Shown one piece after another: positions 16,198 to 25,077 of a stretch of 64,000 nucleotides of DNA (the first letter of the stretch is position 1; every line of letters starts with the position of its first letter). This DNA is from an uncultured Bacteroidales bacterium. GTDB taxonomy: Bacteria > Bacteroidota > Bacteroidia > Bacteroidales > F082. A model generated the notes under the pieces. It was given only the letters and a program-made list of their open reading frames with translations, was not told the DNA's origin and did not search any database. The stretch is from positions 1-64,000 of the forward strand of contig CAJOIS010000003.1 in NCBI GenBank assembly GCA_905234645.1. Reading direction: 5' to 3'. Both the position numbers and the translations under genes were made by a program.

Positions 16198-17859
16198 ATG
16201 AAGAAATTACATTTGTTTTTGTTCGTTGCAGCCTTGTCGTGCTTTGTGATGGGTTGCCGCAAGCCTGTCGAAGTGTCATTTGGCGTCGACTCGAAGACCA
16301 TCGCTGCCGAAGGGGGAAGTTGCACTGTTGAATTGAAGTCGAATGGAGATTGGACCGTCAGTTCGACAGCGGAATGGTTCACGGTATCGCCGACCTCAGG
16401 CAATGGCGATGCCACGCTCACCATTGAGGTGCAGCCTAACTCCTCTGACCAGGTGCGCAGCCAGGAAATCATTGCCGCTACTAAAGACAATACGGCTTCG
16501 CTGAGCATTGAACAAGAAGGCACTGACAAATACATTACCCTTGCGCCGAGCTCCATGTTGGGCGATTGGGAAGGTGGTTCATTCCAAGTCATTGTACATG
16601 CCAACATAGCATGGACGGTGACGACCTTGCCTGAGTGGGTGGAATGCTCTGCAATGGCAGGTAATGGTGATGACACGCTTTGGATGACAATGAATCCTTT
16701 CCTTGAATCTGGCCGCCGCGAGGCCGACATCACTTTTGGCGACGAGTACATCTGTGCTCAGTTTCATGTCAAGCAAACGGGGACGAGCGAGGCGCAACAC
16801 TTCCTCAATGTTACTCCCAACGATTTACATGTGGCTAGCGCAGGTGAGAGCATTACGCTGTTTGTGAACTGCGACGAGACTTGGACGACCCTCCTTGATG
16901 GGGAATGGATCTCCCTCGACAAGACGGAAGGTGAGGGCAATGATATTGTTATTCTCACTGTGACAGAAAACCCTCTTTACACGGAGCGTAATACTGCCAT
17001 CAAATTCGTTTCCAATTCGGGTCTAACCGTGGTGATAGAAATTGCCCAAGAAGCCTCTATCGATCCGCATTTCCTTGAGGTCACGCCGTCTGCGCTCTAT
17101 TTTGGGCACGAAGGCGGAAGCCAAGATGTCGCTGTCAGTTGCGACGTGGACTGGTCCGTTTTGTTCTTCGACGAATGGCTGTCGGTGTCGACCACGGAGG
17201 GTACAGGCAACGGAAGTGTGACGATTACAGTTGAGCCTAATGTCTTCCACGAGACTCGTGTGGCCGCCCTGAATGTTACTTCTGGCAACCTTTCGCGGCG
17301 GATTGTTGTGAGGCAGACGCCTGGCGAAGAGCTTCTTTGGGCCGCTGTCAACCCCGACACATTGTTTGCCGCCCAACCGGGTGAAGCATTGTCGTTTGCC
17401 GTCACTTCAAACACCGATTGGGTGTTGTCGGCTCCTTCGTGGATCACATTGCCTCAGACTTCTGGTTCCGGTGATGCTACAATAGATTTGATGGTGGGAG
17501 CCAATCTCACATATAATAGTCGTATCGGCTATATTACCGTCATGCGTAATGGTTTGGCGCTGGCTCGCGTGGTTGTTGAGCAAGTGGGCATTACTCCCAC
17601 CCTGACCTCCGACGTCGAGGAAATCGTATTTACGCGTGAAGGTGGTACACAGAGCTTCAACCTGACGGCCAACGTTTCATGGACAATCACTAACACGGCG
17701 ACAGATTGGCTGTATTGTGAACCTTTAACTGGGAATGGCAACACCGTGGTGCTGGTGAAAGCCAACCCAATGACTGGAACGGAGGAACGCGAAACGGTTC
17801 TTGTCATCAGGGGGTCGATGGGACAGGTGGTCAATGTCACGGTGAGACAGACCAATTGA
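16198..17859 (+). CDS. Lipoprotein with six BACON domains
   Basis: 553 residues. Lipobox FVMGC (Cys20), then six consecutive BACON-type beta-sandwich repeats of about 85-90 residues. Each has the pattern W(T/S)V...EW, a GNGD/GSGD turn and an end such as IEQEG, VKQTG, VRQTP or VRQTN. BACON domains are found in Bacteroidetes surface proteins and are linked to carbohydrate or mucin binding or act as spacers. There is no enzymatic domain, so this is probably an outer-membrane adhesin or extended spacer. It stands alone between two terminators. Confidence 0.85.
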   Translation: MKKLHLFLFVAALSCFVMGCRKPVEVSFGVDSKTIAAEGGSCTVELKSNGDWTVSSTAEWFTVSPTSGNGDATLTIEVQPNSSDQVRSQEIIAATKDNTASLSIEQEGTDKYITLAPSSMLGDWEGGSFQVIVHANIAWTVTTLPEWVECSAMAGNGDDTLWMTMNPFLESGRREADITFGDEYICAQFHVKQTGTSEAQHFLNVTPNDLHVASAGESITLFVNCDETWTTLLDGEWISLDKTEGEGNDIVILTVTENPLYTERNTAIKFVSNSGLTVVIEIAQEASIDPHFLEVTPSALYFGHEGGSQDVAVSCDVDWSVLFFDEWLSVSTTEGTGNGSVTITVEPNVFHETRVAALNVTSGNLSRRIVVRQTPGEELLWAAVNPDTLFAAQPGEALSFAVTSNTDWVLSAPSWITLPQTSGSGDATIDLMVGANLTYNSRIGYITVMRNGLALARVVVEQVGITPTLTSDVEEIVFTREGGTQSFNLTANVSWTITNTATDWLYCEPLTGNGNTVVLVKANPMTGTEERETVLVIRGSMGQVVNVTVRQTN

Positions 17860-17877
17860 TGTCTTGAATAGATGCAA

Positions 17878-17916
17878 AAAGAAAGACGGTCCAATTCGAT
17901 TGGGCCGTCTTTCTTT
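17878..17916. terminator. Bidirectional terminator
   Basis: 18-nt arms (17878-17895 and 17899-17916) with a 3-nt loop and A/T runs on both sides, between the convergent BACON and C69 peptidase genes. Confidence 0.9.
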
Positions 17917-17934
17917 GTTTGTGTCGGTCTTGGG

Positions 17935-19536
17935 TTAGAATCCCATGCTGAACCAATACCAGAACTTGTTCTCCATCTCCTTCCATGCTTGGCGTGTGGA
18001 AGCTGCGAAGTCGGAGGTGTATTGGTTGAGGACCTCTGTGGCTTCCTTGGTCTTACCATCGGCAATGAGGACCTTGGCGCGGTTTTCGACGTTGGGGATC
18101 TCGTCGAAAGCCTTTTGTTCAAAGCGGTTCGCGGTGCCGAGCAGGGTTCCCTTGGTGCGACCCCATTGTACGGTAGCCAACTTGTTGGCCTTGCGGTAGT
18201 GCCAAATCCAAGCTTCTTCGCGGTAGCGCAGCTGACCGCACTTGTCGAAGCCTTCAGGCAGGGTGGTGGAGCCAGAGAAGATGGGGATGCGCGGGCTTTG
18301 TCCTGGGTTGTCGCAGGCCATCCAGCAGATGGCGCCAATTTCGTCGGGCACCCAGTTGCGGCATTGGATGATGTGGTGGTAGCTGCTCCATGCCACGGCC
18401 ACGGTGCGTTGGAAGTTGACGGTGCCCGGGGCGAGATAGTTGAGCGTGTTCATCGTCGCGCTACCCATCCAGGGGTTGGCCACGGGGCTAATGATGGTGT
18501 CTTCCACCACACCGTCGTCGGTGCGTTTCTTGGCCACCATCTTCACGTTGCGTGTCATGTCCATATCGGTGCCTTCGTAGGTGCTGCGGAAGAGCTCCAT
18601 CACCTTGCGCACGTCGACGTTTTCGTCGGGTTTAATGGAGAATGGGAGCTCGGGCATTTCGCGGTTGAAGTTCTGCGAGGGTGCCAGTTGGCTGAAGATG
18701 AAGAACTCGCGGTCGCTGTAGTTCTTGCCACCGCCATATGAGGCGCGGAAGGCCTTCCAGAAGATGAAATCGCCTTGTCCATCCCACAGGCCATATTTCT
18801 TCGCCACGGCTTCGCAGTTGTCGGAACAGTAAAAGTCCTTGCTCTTACGTTCGAGCTTGCCTATGCGGGCGATATTGGCCGAAACGCCCACTTCGTCGTC
18901 AGGGATGCGTTTTGCAGCCCACACGCCGCCGATTTTGTCGGGACCTTCGCCGAGGATTTCCATCTGCCACACCTCGTTTTTGTCGGCGATGGTGATGCAC
19001 TCGCCACCGTCGCCGTAGCCGTATTCCTTCACCAGTTTGCCGATGAGTTGGATGGCGTCGCGGGCGTTGTCGCAGCGCATCAGCGCCACACGCTCCAGCT
19101 CTTCGATCATGAACATGCCCTTGTTGTTGACCAGGGTGTCAGGACCCGAGAAGGTTGTCTCGCCGATGGCCAGCTGTTTCTCGTTGAGGCAGGGATAAGC
19201 TGTGTTAAGGTAGGCGTAGGTATGTGCTACTTGCGGGATTTCGCCGACCAATTCCACATTACGGTTGTCGAAAGGGTCTTCGGTGTGCATAGTGCCTTTG
19301 TAGACCTTGTGCATCTCGCCTTTTTCGTGGTCGGCGGCGGGCTCCCAGCGCATCCAGGTGCGGTAGCGGCCGTCGCAAGTGTGGGAGGTGATGACGGAGC
19401 CGTCGGTGCTGGCTTTCTTGCCCACCATGATGCTGGTGCAGTTGGCGCCGACGCGTTGTTCGTTTTCGTCTTGAGCCATCGTATTCAGGCCGATGAGCAG
19501 CAAGGCGGATAATAGTAATGATTTGATTTTAAGCAT
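17935..19536 (-). CDS. C69 family dipeptidase-like peptidase
   Basis: 533 residues, signal peptide ending NTMAQ. Peptidase family C69 (PepD-like, Ntn-hydrolase fold): ANCTSIMVGKKASTDGSV near the N-terminus gives Cys33 as the expected nucleophile after propeptide removal, and SHTCDG and WVPDEIGAICWMACDNP are typical of the family. Members cleave dipeptides with broad specificity; the signal peptide indicates a periplasmic or secreted enzyme. A -7 element (TATCTTTG, minus strand, 19575-19582) lies 39 nt upstream. Monocistronic. Confidence 0.87.
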   Translation of the reverse strand: MLKIKSLLLSALLLIGLNTMAQDENEQRVGANCTSIMVGKKASTDGSVITSHTCDGRYRTWMRWEPAADHEKGEMHKVYKGTMHTEDPFDNRNVELVGEIPQVAHTYAYLNTAYPCLNEKQLAIGETTFSGPDTLVNNKGMFMIEELERVALMRCDNARDAIQLIGKLVKEYGYGDGGECITIADKNEVWQMEILGEGPDKIGGVWAAKRIPDDEVGVSANIARIGKLERKSKDFYCSDNCEAVAKKYGLWDGQGDFIFWKAFRASYGGGKNYSDREFFIFSQLAPSQNFNREMPELPFSIKPDENVDVRKVMELFRSTYEGTDMDMTRNVKMVAKKRTDDGVVEDTIISPVANPWMGSATMNTLNYLAPGTVNFQRTVAVAWSSYHHIIQCRNWVPDEIGAICWMACDNPGQSPRIPIFSGSTTLPEGFDKCGQLRYREEAWIWHYRKANKLATVQWGRTKGTLLGTANRFEQKAFDEIPNVENRAKVLIADGKTKEATEVLNQYTSDFAASTRQAWKEMENKFWYWFSMGF

Positions 19537-19630
19537 ATTGGTTATTTTTAATGATAATTGCCTGTTTGGGAGTCCAAAGATAAGAAAGAAAACGGTAGGT
19601 CAAGGCAATCTGTCGATTATTTTTGTGGAA

Positions 19631-19663
19631 TTGGTGTATAAATCGAAATATTGCCTAATTTTG
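19631..19663 (+). promoter_or_regulatory. Promoter of the small outer-membrane protein gene
   Basis: TTG (19631-19633), 22-nt spacer and TAATTTTG (19656-19663), 29 nt before the ATG at 19693. Confidence 0.5.
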
Positions 19664-19692
19664 TAATCAATAATCACATAATAGTAAACATT

Positions 19693-20328
19693 ATGAAGAA
19701 ATTGTTAATGCTCCTTTGTGTTTTCATTCTTTCAATGAATGTAATGGCTCAGAATAAGAGAGACAAGTATCTTGCTCCCAGTCTTTCCGTGGCGTATGGA
19801 AATCAATCCTATTCTTCTTATTTATTTAATACTGCCTATTATTATAGAGAGAAACCTGTTGATTTTTCGCTGAATCCTAGTTGTGAATTTGGTTATTTTC
19901 CTATTAATAATTTTCGACTTGGGATAGCTATAGGTCTTCCTTTTTCCGTATTTCCTGCATTTCATTATGATAATAAATGGGAGATTGACTATGCGTTAGG
20001 TGTCTCTGTTAAACCCAACATTGCCTATTATGTTCGGCTTACCGATAGGCTATATTATGCCCCAGAAATTGGGTTTAAATACGAACTTTGGAATTGGTTT
20101 GATTATATCGGTAGTATATTAGAATTTGAAAATGGGTTGTACCAAACTATTTCTGTCTACATTAATCTTTTTGACCTTGAGTTTCGTGTGAACGAAAAAC
20201 TCGCCATTGGTGTTGGCTTGGGCTCTCTTTATTATTCGAATGCAAAAGCAATTTGGGATCATAATACAAACAGTCTATGGAATTTTAATTTTACCAACAG
20301 TAGTGTATCTGTGCGGTTTTATTTATGA
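19693..20328 (+). CDS. Small outer-membrane beta-barrel-like protein
   Basis: 211 residues from ATG 19693 (MKKLLMLLCVFIL, signal ending VMAQ). Alternating aromatic strands (YLAPSLSVAYGNQSY, LYYAPEIGFKYELWNW) and a final strand ending SVSVRFYL with the aromatic-X-Leu tail suggest a small outer-membrane barrel. I do not recognise a specific family. The gene is visibly more AT-rich than its neighbours. Its 3' end overlaps convergent hemW by 6 bp. Confidence 0.6.
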   Translation: MKKLLMLLCVFILSMNVMAQNKRDKYLAPSLSVAYGNQSYSSYLFNTAYYYREKPVDFSLNPSCEFGYFPINNFRLGIAIGLPFSVFPAFHYDNKWEIDYALGVSVKPNIAYYVRLTDRLYYAPEIGFKYELWNWFDYIGSILEFENGLYQTISVYINLFDLEFRVNEKLAIGVGLGSLYYSNAKAIWDHNTNSLWNFNFTNSSVSVRFYL

Positions 20329-21459
20329 TTCCCAAAACAATTCCTCCGCCACTCCATCGGCAAAAAGCATTTGCTGGTCATTAAGGTAGAGAAATTCCCT
20401 GGTTTGTGAAAGGCGGCCTTGGGCAATCAAAGGCTGTGCGTGTTGTTCGCAGTAGGTGGAGAAGCGTTCGCCCATCTCGCGTTTCAGCCATTTTAGGTCG
20501 ATGCCCCAATGGGTGCGGAGACGAAGCATGACGTATTCATCGTAGTGTTGTTCGAGAGAGAGTTGTTCTTTTTCGAAGGCGGGCCCTTCGACAGGCTCAG
20601 GGACCCTTGCGCAATACTTCTCAACGCTGGAAACATTCCACTGTCTCGAAGCTCCGTCGAATGAATGCGCCGAAGGCCCGAGGCCGAGATAGGGCGTGCC
20701 GAACCAATACGAGGCATTGTGTTTTGAGTGCATCCCCGTTTGGCAGAAGTTGGAGATTTCGTAATGCAGGTAGCCGTTCTCCTTGGCGCGTCGGCAGAGG
20801 ATGTCGTAGTCGCGCAGGGCATCTTCTTCTTTGATGGGCAAAGCCTTCCCCTGTTCAATTAGTTTTGTCAGGATGGAATTGGGTTCCAACGTCAGCGCGT
20901 AGGCCGAGAGGTGGGGGAGATCATAGGAAAAGAAAATATCCAAGTTTTGGCTCCACTGCTCGGCATGGGAAGTCGGCAGGCCGTATATGAGATCTATGCT
21001 GATGTTGCTAAAGCCGGCCTGTTTGGCCCAATTCAGGCATTGGCGGGCATGGTGGGCGTCGTGTTTCCTGCCCAGATAGTGTAGGTCGTCGTCAAAGAAG
21101 CTCTGTATGCCGATGCTGAGGCGGTTGATGCCTATGTCGCGTAAGCCTTTTAGATATTCTAACGACAACGTGTCGGGATTGGCCTCAAGGGTGATTTCGG
21201 CATTGGCATTCACGGTAAAATTGTTATTAATAAGGTCAAGCAGCCCCCTTATTTCGTTGATGTTGAGCAAGGAAGGTGTTCCGCCGCCGAAATAAATGGT
21301 GTCGATAGTTGCGCCATGCAGATAGTTCTTTCGTGCAACAATCTCTTCCTTCAACGCTGCCAAATAATGCTCCTTCATCTTCAGCGAAGGAAGCGAATAG
21401 AAGCCGCAGTAGCCACATTTCGACTTGCAGAAGGGGACGTGTATGTAGATGCCTGCCAT
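20323..21459 (-). CDS. hemW: HemW-like radical SAM protein (heme chaperone)
   Basis: 378 residues. The radical SAM cluster motif CKSKCGYC gives Cys11, Cys15 and Cys18, a CxxxCxxC spacing; IYIHVPFC, YFGGGTPS and ISIDLIYGLPTSH are diagnostic of the HemN/HemW group. The short length and the absence of HemN-specific N-terminal residues favour HemW, a heme-binding protein for cytochrome maturation, over the oxygen-independent coproporphyrinogen oxidase. Residues about 285-292 (RVPEPVEG) are a translated interspersed repeat. It begins just after the aquaporin terminator. Confidence 0.87.
   Translation of the reverse strand: MAGIYIHVPFCKSKCGYCGFYSLPSLKMKEHYLAALKEEIVARKNYLHGATIDTIYFGGGTPSLLNINEIRGLLDLINNNFTVNANAEITLEANPDTLSLEYLKGLRDIGINRLSIGIQSFFDDDLHYLGRKHDAHHARQCLNWAKQAGFSNISIDLIYGLPTSHAEQWSQNLDIFFSYDLPHLSAYALTLEPNSILTKLIEQGKALPIKEEDALRDYDILCRRAKENGYLHYEISNFCQTGMHSKHNASYWFGTPYLGLGPSAHSFDGASRQWNVSSVEKYCARVPEPVEGPAFEKEQLSLEQHYDEYVMLRLRTHWGIDLKWLKREMGERFSTYCEQHAQPLIAQGRLSQTREFLYLNDQQMLFADGVAEELFWES
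20584..20603. repeat. Dispersed repeat translated within hemW
   Basis: The motif CCCTTCGACAGGCTCAGGG with its flanks is, from general knowledge, a widely dispersed short palindromic repeat that is often read in frame as PEPVEG. Here it lies in frame in the C-terminal half of hemW. Confidence 0.65.
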
Positions 21460-21470
21460 GGCGCAAAGAT

Positions 21471-21505
21471 AAAAAAAAGTCTCGCATCTTTCGACGCGAG
21501 ACTTT
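21471..21505 (-). terminator. Terminator after aqpZ
   Basis: 10-bp perfect stem (21476-21485 with 21496-21505) followed on the minus strand by a run of eight U (21471-21478). Confidence 0.85.
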
Positions 21506-21533
21506 GAGGAAGGCCTAGGCCTTTAGATTTCAA

Positions 21534-22265
21534 TTAGTCCTTCTTGCATTCTTTCTTGCAATCTTCTTTGCAGCAACCGCCAAGGCACTTGTAGGCAAGA
21601 CCAGCGAGACCGGCGCCAACGAGCGGGGCGACGATGAAGAGCCAGAGGTGGGTAAGGGCTGAACCACCTGCGAAGATGGCTTGTGAGATGGAACGGGCGG
21701 GATTCACCGAGGTGTTGGTCAGCGGGATGCTGATGAGGTGGATGAGCACCAGGGTAAGACCGATGGCGAGGCCGGCGAACTTGCCATTGGCATGGCGGTC
21801 GTCGGTGACGCCGAGGATGACCATCAGGAACACGAAGGTAAGGACGGCTTCAGTGATAAAAGCACCGCAGGCGTTGATGTTCAAATAGAATTTACCGCAA
21901 TTGGCCAAGTCTTGACCGTAGTCATTGGCGGCGAAGTTGCCAGGATTGATGTCGCCGCACTTCACGATAGCATAGATGAGGGCAGCAGCGACGATGGCAC
22001 CGATAATTTGGGCGGCCCAATAGATCAGCATTTCTTTGAGGCTCATGCGACCGTTGGCCCAAACACCGAAGCTGACAGCGGGATTGAGGTGTGCTCCCGA
22101 AATGTGGCCAATGCCATAAGCCATGGCAACCACAGTGAGACCGAAGGCGAGGGCGACGCCCAAGAACCCTAAGGTTCTACCTGCGAAGACTGCGGCGCCG
22201 CAGCCACCGAAGACCAAAACGAAGGTGCCGAGCAATTCGGCGAAGAATTTGTTACATGTTTTCAT
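21534..22265 (-). CDS. aqpZ: Aquaporin Z with Cys-rich tail
   Basis: 243 residues, six membrane segments and two NPA boxes (HLNPAVS at 60-65; SVNPARS at 187-192). The selectivity-filter positions inferred by alignment are Phe42, His176 and Arg191, with a Thr in the IPLTNTS loop; this is the water-selective AqpZ pattern rather than GlpF. It passes water across the inner membrane. Unusual: the C-terminus ends in a Cys/Lys-rich tail (CLGGCCKEDCKKECKKD). A good minus-strand promoter lies at 22313-22342, and a terminator follows the gene. Confidence 0.93.
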   Translation of the reverse strand: MKTCNKFFAELLGTFVLVFGGCGAAVFAGRTLGFLGVALAFGLTVVAMAYGIGHISGAHLNPAVSFGVWANGRMSLKEMLIYWAAQIIGAIVAAALIYAIVKCGDINPGNFAANDYGQDLANCGKFYLNINACGAFITEAVLTFVFLMVILGVTDDRHANGKFAGLAIGLTLVLIHLISIPLTNTSVNPARSISQAIFAGGSALTHLWLFIVAPLVGAGLAGLAYKCLGGCCKEDCKKECKKD

Positions 22266-22312
22266 AATGTTAGGTTTTTAAGTGTTTGTAAAATTGAATT
22301 GGTTTTCTGACG

Positions 22313-22342
22313 CAAACGTACAAAAAAAAACATATTTCCAAA
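22313..22342 (-). promoter_or_regulatory. Promoter of aqpZ
   Basis: On the minus strand, TTTG (22339-22342), 18-nt spacer and TACGTTTG (22313-22320). Confidence 0.6.
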
Positions 22343-22430
22343 GAAAAATGGAAAAATAAATAACTAAAACCCCTAAAAATCCATCTAAATATAACAACAA
22401 TAGTATTCTTTTTTTTGTTTTCTTTGCATT

Positions 22431-23726
22431 ATGAAAAAGGTAATCACACTCATTTTCGTTTTATTGGCTGGTCTTTCAATGAACGGGCAGGAGAGTCGCT
22501 CCTATCAATTTACGTTGGAAGACTGCCTGCGTTATGCTTTTTCGAACAGCTATGAACGCAAGTCGATGGAGTTGTCGCACCAGTCGCTGGAGACGGCTTA
22601 TGAACAGTCGAAGCAACAACGCTTGCCCAGTGTCAGCGCCTCGGTGGGTCAGAACTTCTCGAACAACGCCAACGGATGGTCAACCTCGGGCAATGTAGGC
22701 CTTGGCTCTTCGGTGACGATTTTCCAGGGCGGCAACATCAACAACACCATCGAACAGAACCGTCTTAACGTGGAACGCAACGAGGTGCAGCTTGAACGTT
22801 ACGACAACCAACTGGCCGTGCAGATTCTCCAAAGCTTTCTTTCCATTCTTGGCAATCAGGAGATGCTGAAATACCAGCAAGAAGTGCTCAACACCAGCCG
22901 GGAACAAGTCAAGCAGGGTCGAAAAAGATACCAGGTCGGTTCCATCCTTGAAAGTGACCTGCTGCTTCTTGAAGCCCAGTACCTCAGCGATTCAAACAAC
23001 GTTGTCGACACACAAATCAGCATAGAAGAGAACTTGCTCGACTTGAAGGTGCTGCTGTCGATGGACCCGACGAATATCCTTGAGATTGTCTCACCTGATA
23101 CCGACAATCTGGATGCCATGAGGGAAAGCCTCCCTACCGAAGAAGAAGCCATCAGCTTGGCCATGGAATATATGCCCGACCTGCGTATGAGCGACTATGA
23201 CATCCGTTTAGCTGAAAAGAGTGTTGACTTGGCCAGAGGCAACTATTTTCCGTCTATCTCCGCCAACGCCAACGTGGGCATGGGTGTGCTGTCCTACGAC
23301 AGCCAGGGCAACACGCAATGGTATGGCAAGCCGACCGAGTCGCTGGGCGTGTCGATGAACATCCCCATCTATAGCCGAGGTCAAACCAAAGCCAATGTGA
23401 AGAAGAGCCGCATCGCCCTCGAGCAAGCCCAACTCGACTATGAGCAGTCGGCGCTTTCGGTACGCCAGACGGTAGTGCAGGCTTATCGCAATGTGGTGTC
23501 GGCCTATAATGCATACAAGGTCTCACAAGCCAAGGAAAACGCCTATAGCAAGAGCTTTAATGCCTATAACATCCAATACCAATACGGAAGCATCACCACG
23601 GTGGATCTTTTGCAACAACAGAACAACTATCTTAACGCCTTGAATTCGTACATTCAGAACAAATACTCCCTAGTGATGAAACGCAAGATTCTGGATGTCT
23701 ATATGGGGAAACAGATTACGTTGTGA
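22431..23726 (+). CDS. TolC family outer-membrane efflux protein
   Basis: 431 residues, signal peptide ending MNGQ. The internal TolC duplication is visible: two long helical coiled regions (about 30-200 and 240-420), with LEDCLRYAFSNSYE at the start and GSITTVDLLQQQNNYLNALNSY near the end. It forms the trimeric outer-membrane duct of a tripartite pump. First gene of an operon with a periplasmic adaptor, an ABC ATPase, a permease and a two-component system. Confidence 0.92.
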   Translation: MKKVITLIFVLLAGLSMNGQESRSYQFTLEDCLRYAFSNSYERKSMELSHQSLETAYEQSKQQRLPSVSASVGQNFSNNANGWSTSGNVGLGSSVTIFQGGNINNTIEQNRLNVERNEVQLERYDNQLAVQILQSFLSILGNQEMLKYQQEVLNTSREQVKQGRKRYQVGSILESDLLLLEAQYLSDSNNVVDTQISIEENLLDLKVLLSMDPTNILEIVSPDTDNLDAMRESLPTEEEAISLAMEYMPDLRMSDYDIRLAEKSVDLARGNYFPSISANANVGMGVLSYDSQGNTQWYGKPTESLGVSMNIPIYSRGQTKANVKKSRIALEQAQLDYEQSALSVRQTVVQAYRNVVSAYNAYKVSQAKENAYSKSFNAYNIQYQYGSITTVDLLQQQNNYLNALNSYIQNKYSLVMKRKILDVYMGKQITL

Positions 23727-23741
23727 ATGGGGAGTTGATAA

Positions 23742-23779
23742 TTGACAATTAACTACGTTGAATCTTCGATTTGACAATT
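23742..23779. repeat. Short TTGACAATT repeats between tolC and macA
   Basis: TTGACAATT occurs twice (23742-23750 and 23771-23779) in an AT-rich 71-nt gap of the operon. Similar ATTGACAATT strings are common intergenic repeats in Bacteroidota, by general knowledge. Confidence 0.5.
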
Positions 23780-23797
23780 GAGAATTATAATAAAAAT

Positions 23798-25072
23798 ATG
23801 AAGAAGAAAAGAAGAATATGGCTGATTGTCTTGGGTGTCGCTGTTTTGGCGATTGTTGCGATTTTAATCGTCAAGGCAAGTAAATCGGCGAACAAGGAAT
23901 TGGCTATCCGAACCCATGTGGTTGGGGAGTACACTGTGGAGAATACGGTCACTGCGACGGGCACCATCGAACCTGTGGAGACTGTCGAAGTCGGTACACA
24001 AGTGTCAGGCAAGGTGGAAAAGATCTATGTCGACTTTAACGACGTGGTGAAGAAAGGCGACTTGCTCGCCGAGTTGGACAAGCAGACGCTTAACCAGAGC
24101 CTCAGCCGTGCCAAGGCAAGTCTGACCTCGGCCGAAAGCCAACTCAACTATGCCAGACTCACTTATGAGCGCACCAAGCAACTCTATGAGGCGAACGCCG
24201 CCACGCTGGCCGCTTATCAAGAAGCACAGAATTCCTACACGCAGGCGCAGATGAGCAAAAGGAACGCTCAGGCTTCCTATGACCAGGCAAGGGTTGATTT
24301 GGCTTATGCCGAAATCTACTCGCCCATCGATGGCATCGTCCTTGACCGTGCCGTTGAGGTGGGTCAGACCGTGGCCGCCTCGTTCAGCACGCCTACGCTA
24401 TTCACTCTCGCCAACGACCTTACCAAGATGCAAGTGGAAGCCGACGTCGACGAGGCCGACATCGGGCAGGTGAAAACAGGGCAGAGGGTGACTTTCACTG
24501 TTGATGCCTACATGGATGAAAACTTCGAGGGCACGGTGAGCCAAATCAGGATGAAACCCACTACCACGAGCAATGTGGTGACCTATACCGTCATCATCGA
24601 CGCTCCCAATCCCGACCAGAAACTCTTCCCTGGCATGACCGCCAGCGTGACCATCGTCACTGAGGAGCAGACCGGATTGGCAGTGCCTGCCGAGGCGTTC
24701 AACTTCACGCCCGATGAAACAGTGCTGAAGTCGATGCGTAAGCCCGAGCCTCCCCAAGGTGAAAAACCCCAGATGCAGGAAGGCGAGCGCCCACAGATGC
24801 CTGAAGGCGAAATGCCATCTGCCTCGTCCACCATGGTGTGGCTGAAGAAAGGCGGTGACATGATGCCGCGTCCCGTCAAGGTGGGCATGAGTGATGGCGC
24901 ATACAAAATCGTCGAACAAGGGCTGCAAGCCGGCGACTCAGTGGTGCTGTCTGCCCAGTATGTCGTCAAGGAGAAAGCCAAGAAGACGGGCGAGAATCCC
25001 TTTATGCCTGGCCCTCCCGGTAGAAATAAGAAGAGCGGCAACAATAAAGCTCCTAGTGGACCTCCGCAGTAA
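23798..25072 (+). CDS. MacA-like periplasmic adaptor (membrane fusion protein)
   Basis: 424 residues from ATG 23798 (MKKKRRIW), with one N-terminal membrane anchor. It shows the RND/ABC adaptor pattern: TVTATGTIEPVETVEVGTQ (barrel-sandwich start), a helical hairpin at about 100-165, SPIDGIVLDRAVEVGQTV, and a beta-barrel with RVTFTVDAYMDENFEG. The C-terminal third has a Pro/Gln/Glu/Met-rich insert (PQGEKPQMQEGERPQM). It links the MacB-like transporter to the TolC duct. It ends 5 nt before the ATPase gene. Confidence 0.9.
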   Translation: MKKKRRIWLIVLGVAVLAIVAILIVKASKSANKELAIRTHVVGEYTVENTVTATGTIEPVETVEVGTQVSGKVEKIYVDFNDVVKKGDLLAELDKQTLNQSLSRAKASLTSAESQLNYARLTYERTKQLYEANAATLAAYQEAQNSYTQAQMSKRNAQASYDQARVDLAYAEIYSPIDGIVLDRAVEVGQTVAASFSTPTLFTLANDLTKMQVEADVDEADIGQVKTGQRVTFTVDAYMDENFEGTVSQIRMKPTTTSNVVTYTVIIDAPNPDQKLFPGMTASVTIVTEEQTGLAVPAEAFNFTPDETVLKSMRKPEPPQGEKPQMQEGERPQMPEGEMPSASSTMVWLKKGGDMMPRPVKVGMSDGAYKIVEQGLQAGDSVVLSAQYVVKEKAKKTGENPFMPGPPGRNKKSGNNKAPSGPPQ

Positions 25073-25077
25073 TCGTT

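Noticed and set aside
17872..18741. 289-codon plus-strand frame opposite the C69 peptidase
   Set aside because: It begins inside the terminator hairpin region and is antisense to a clear C69 peptidase.
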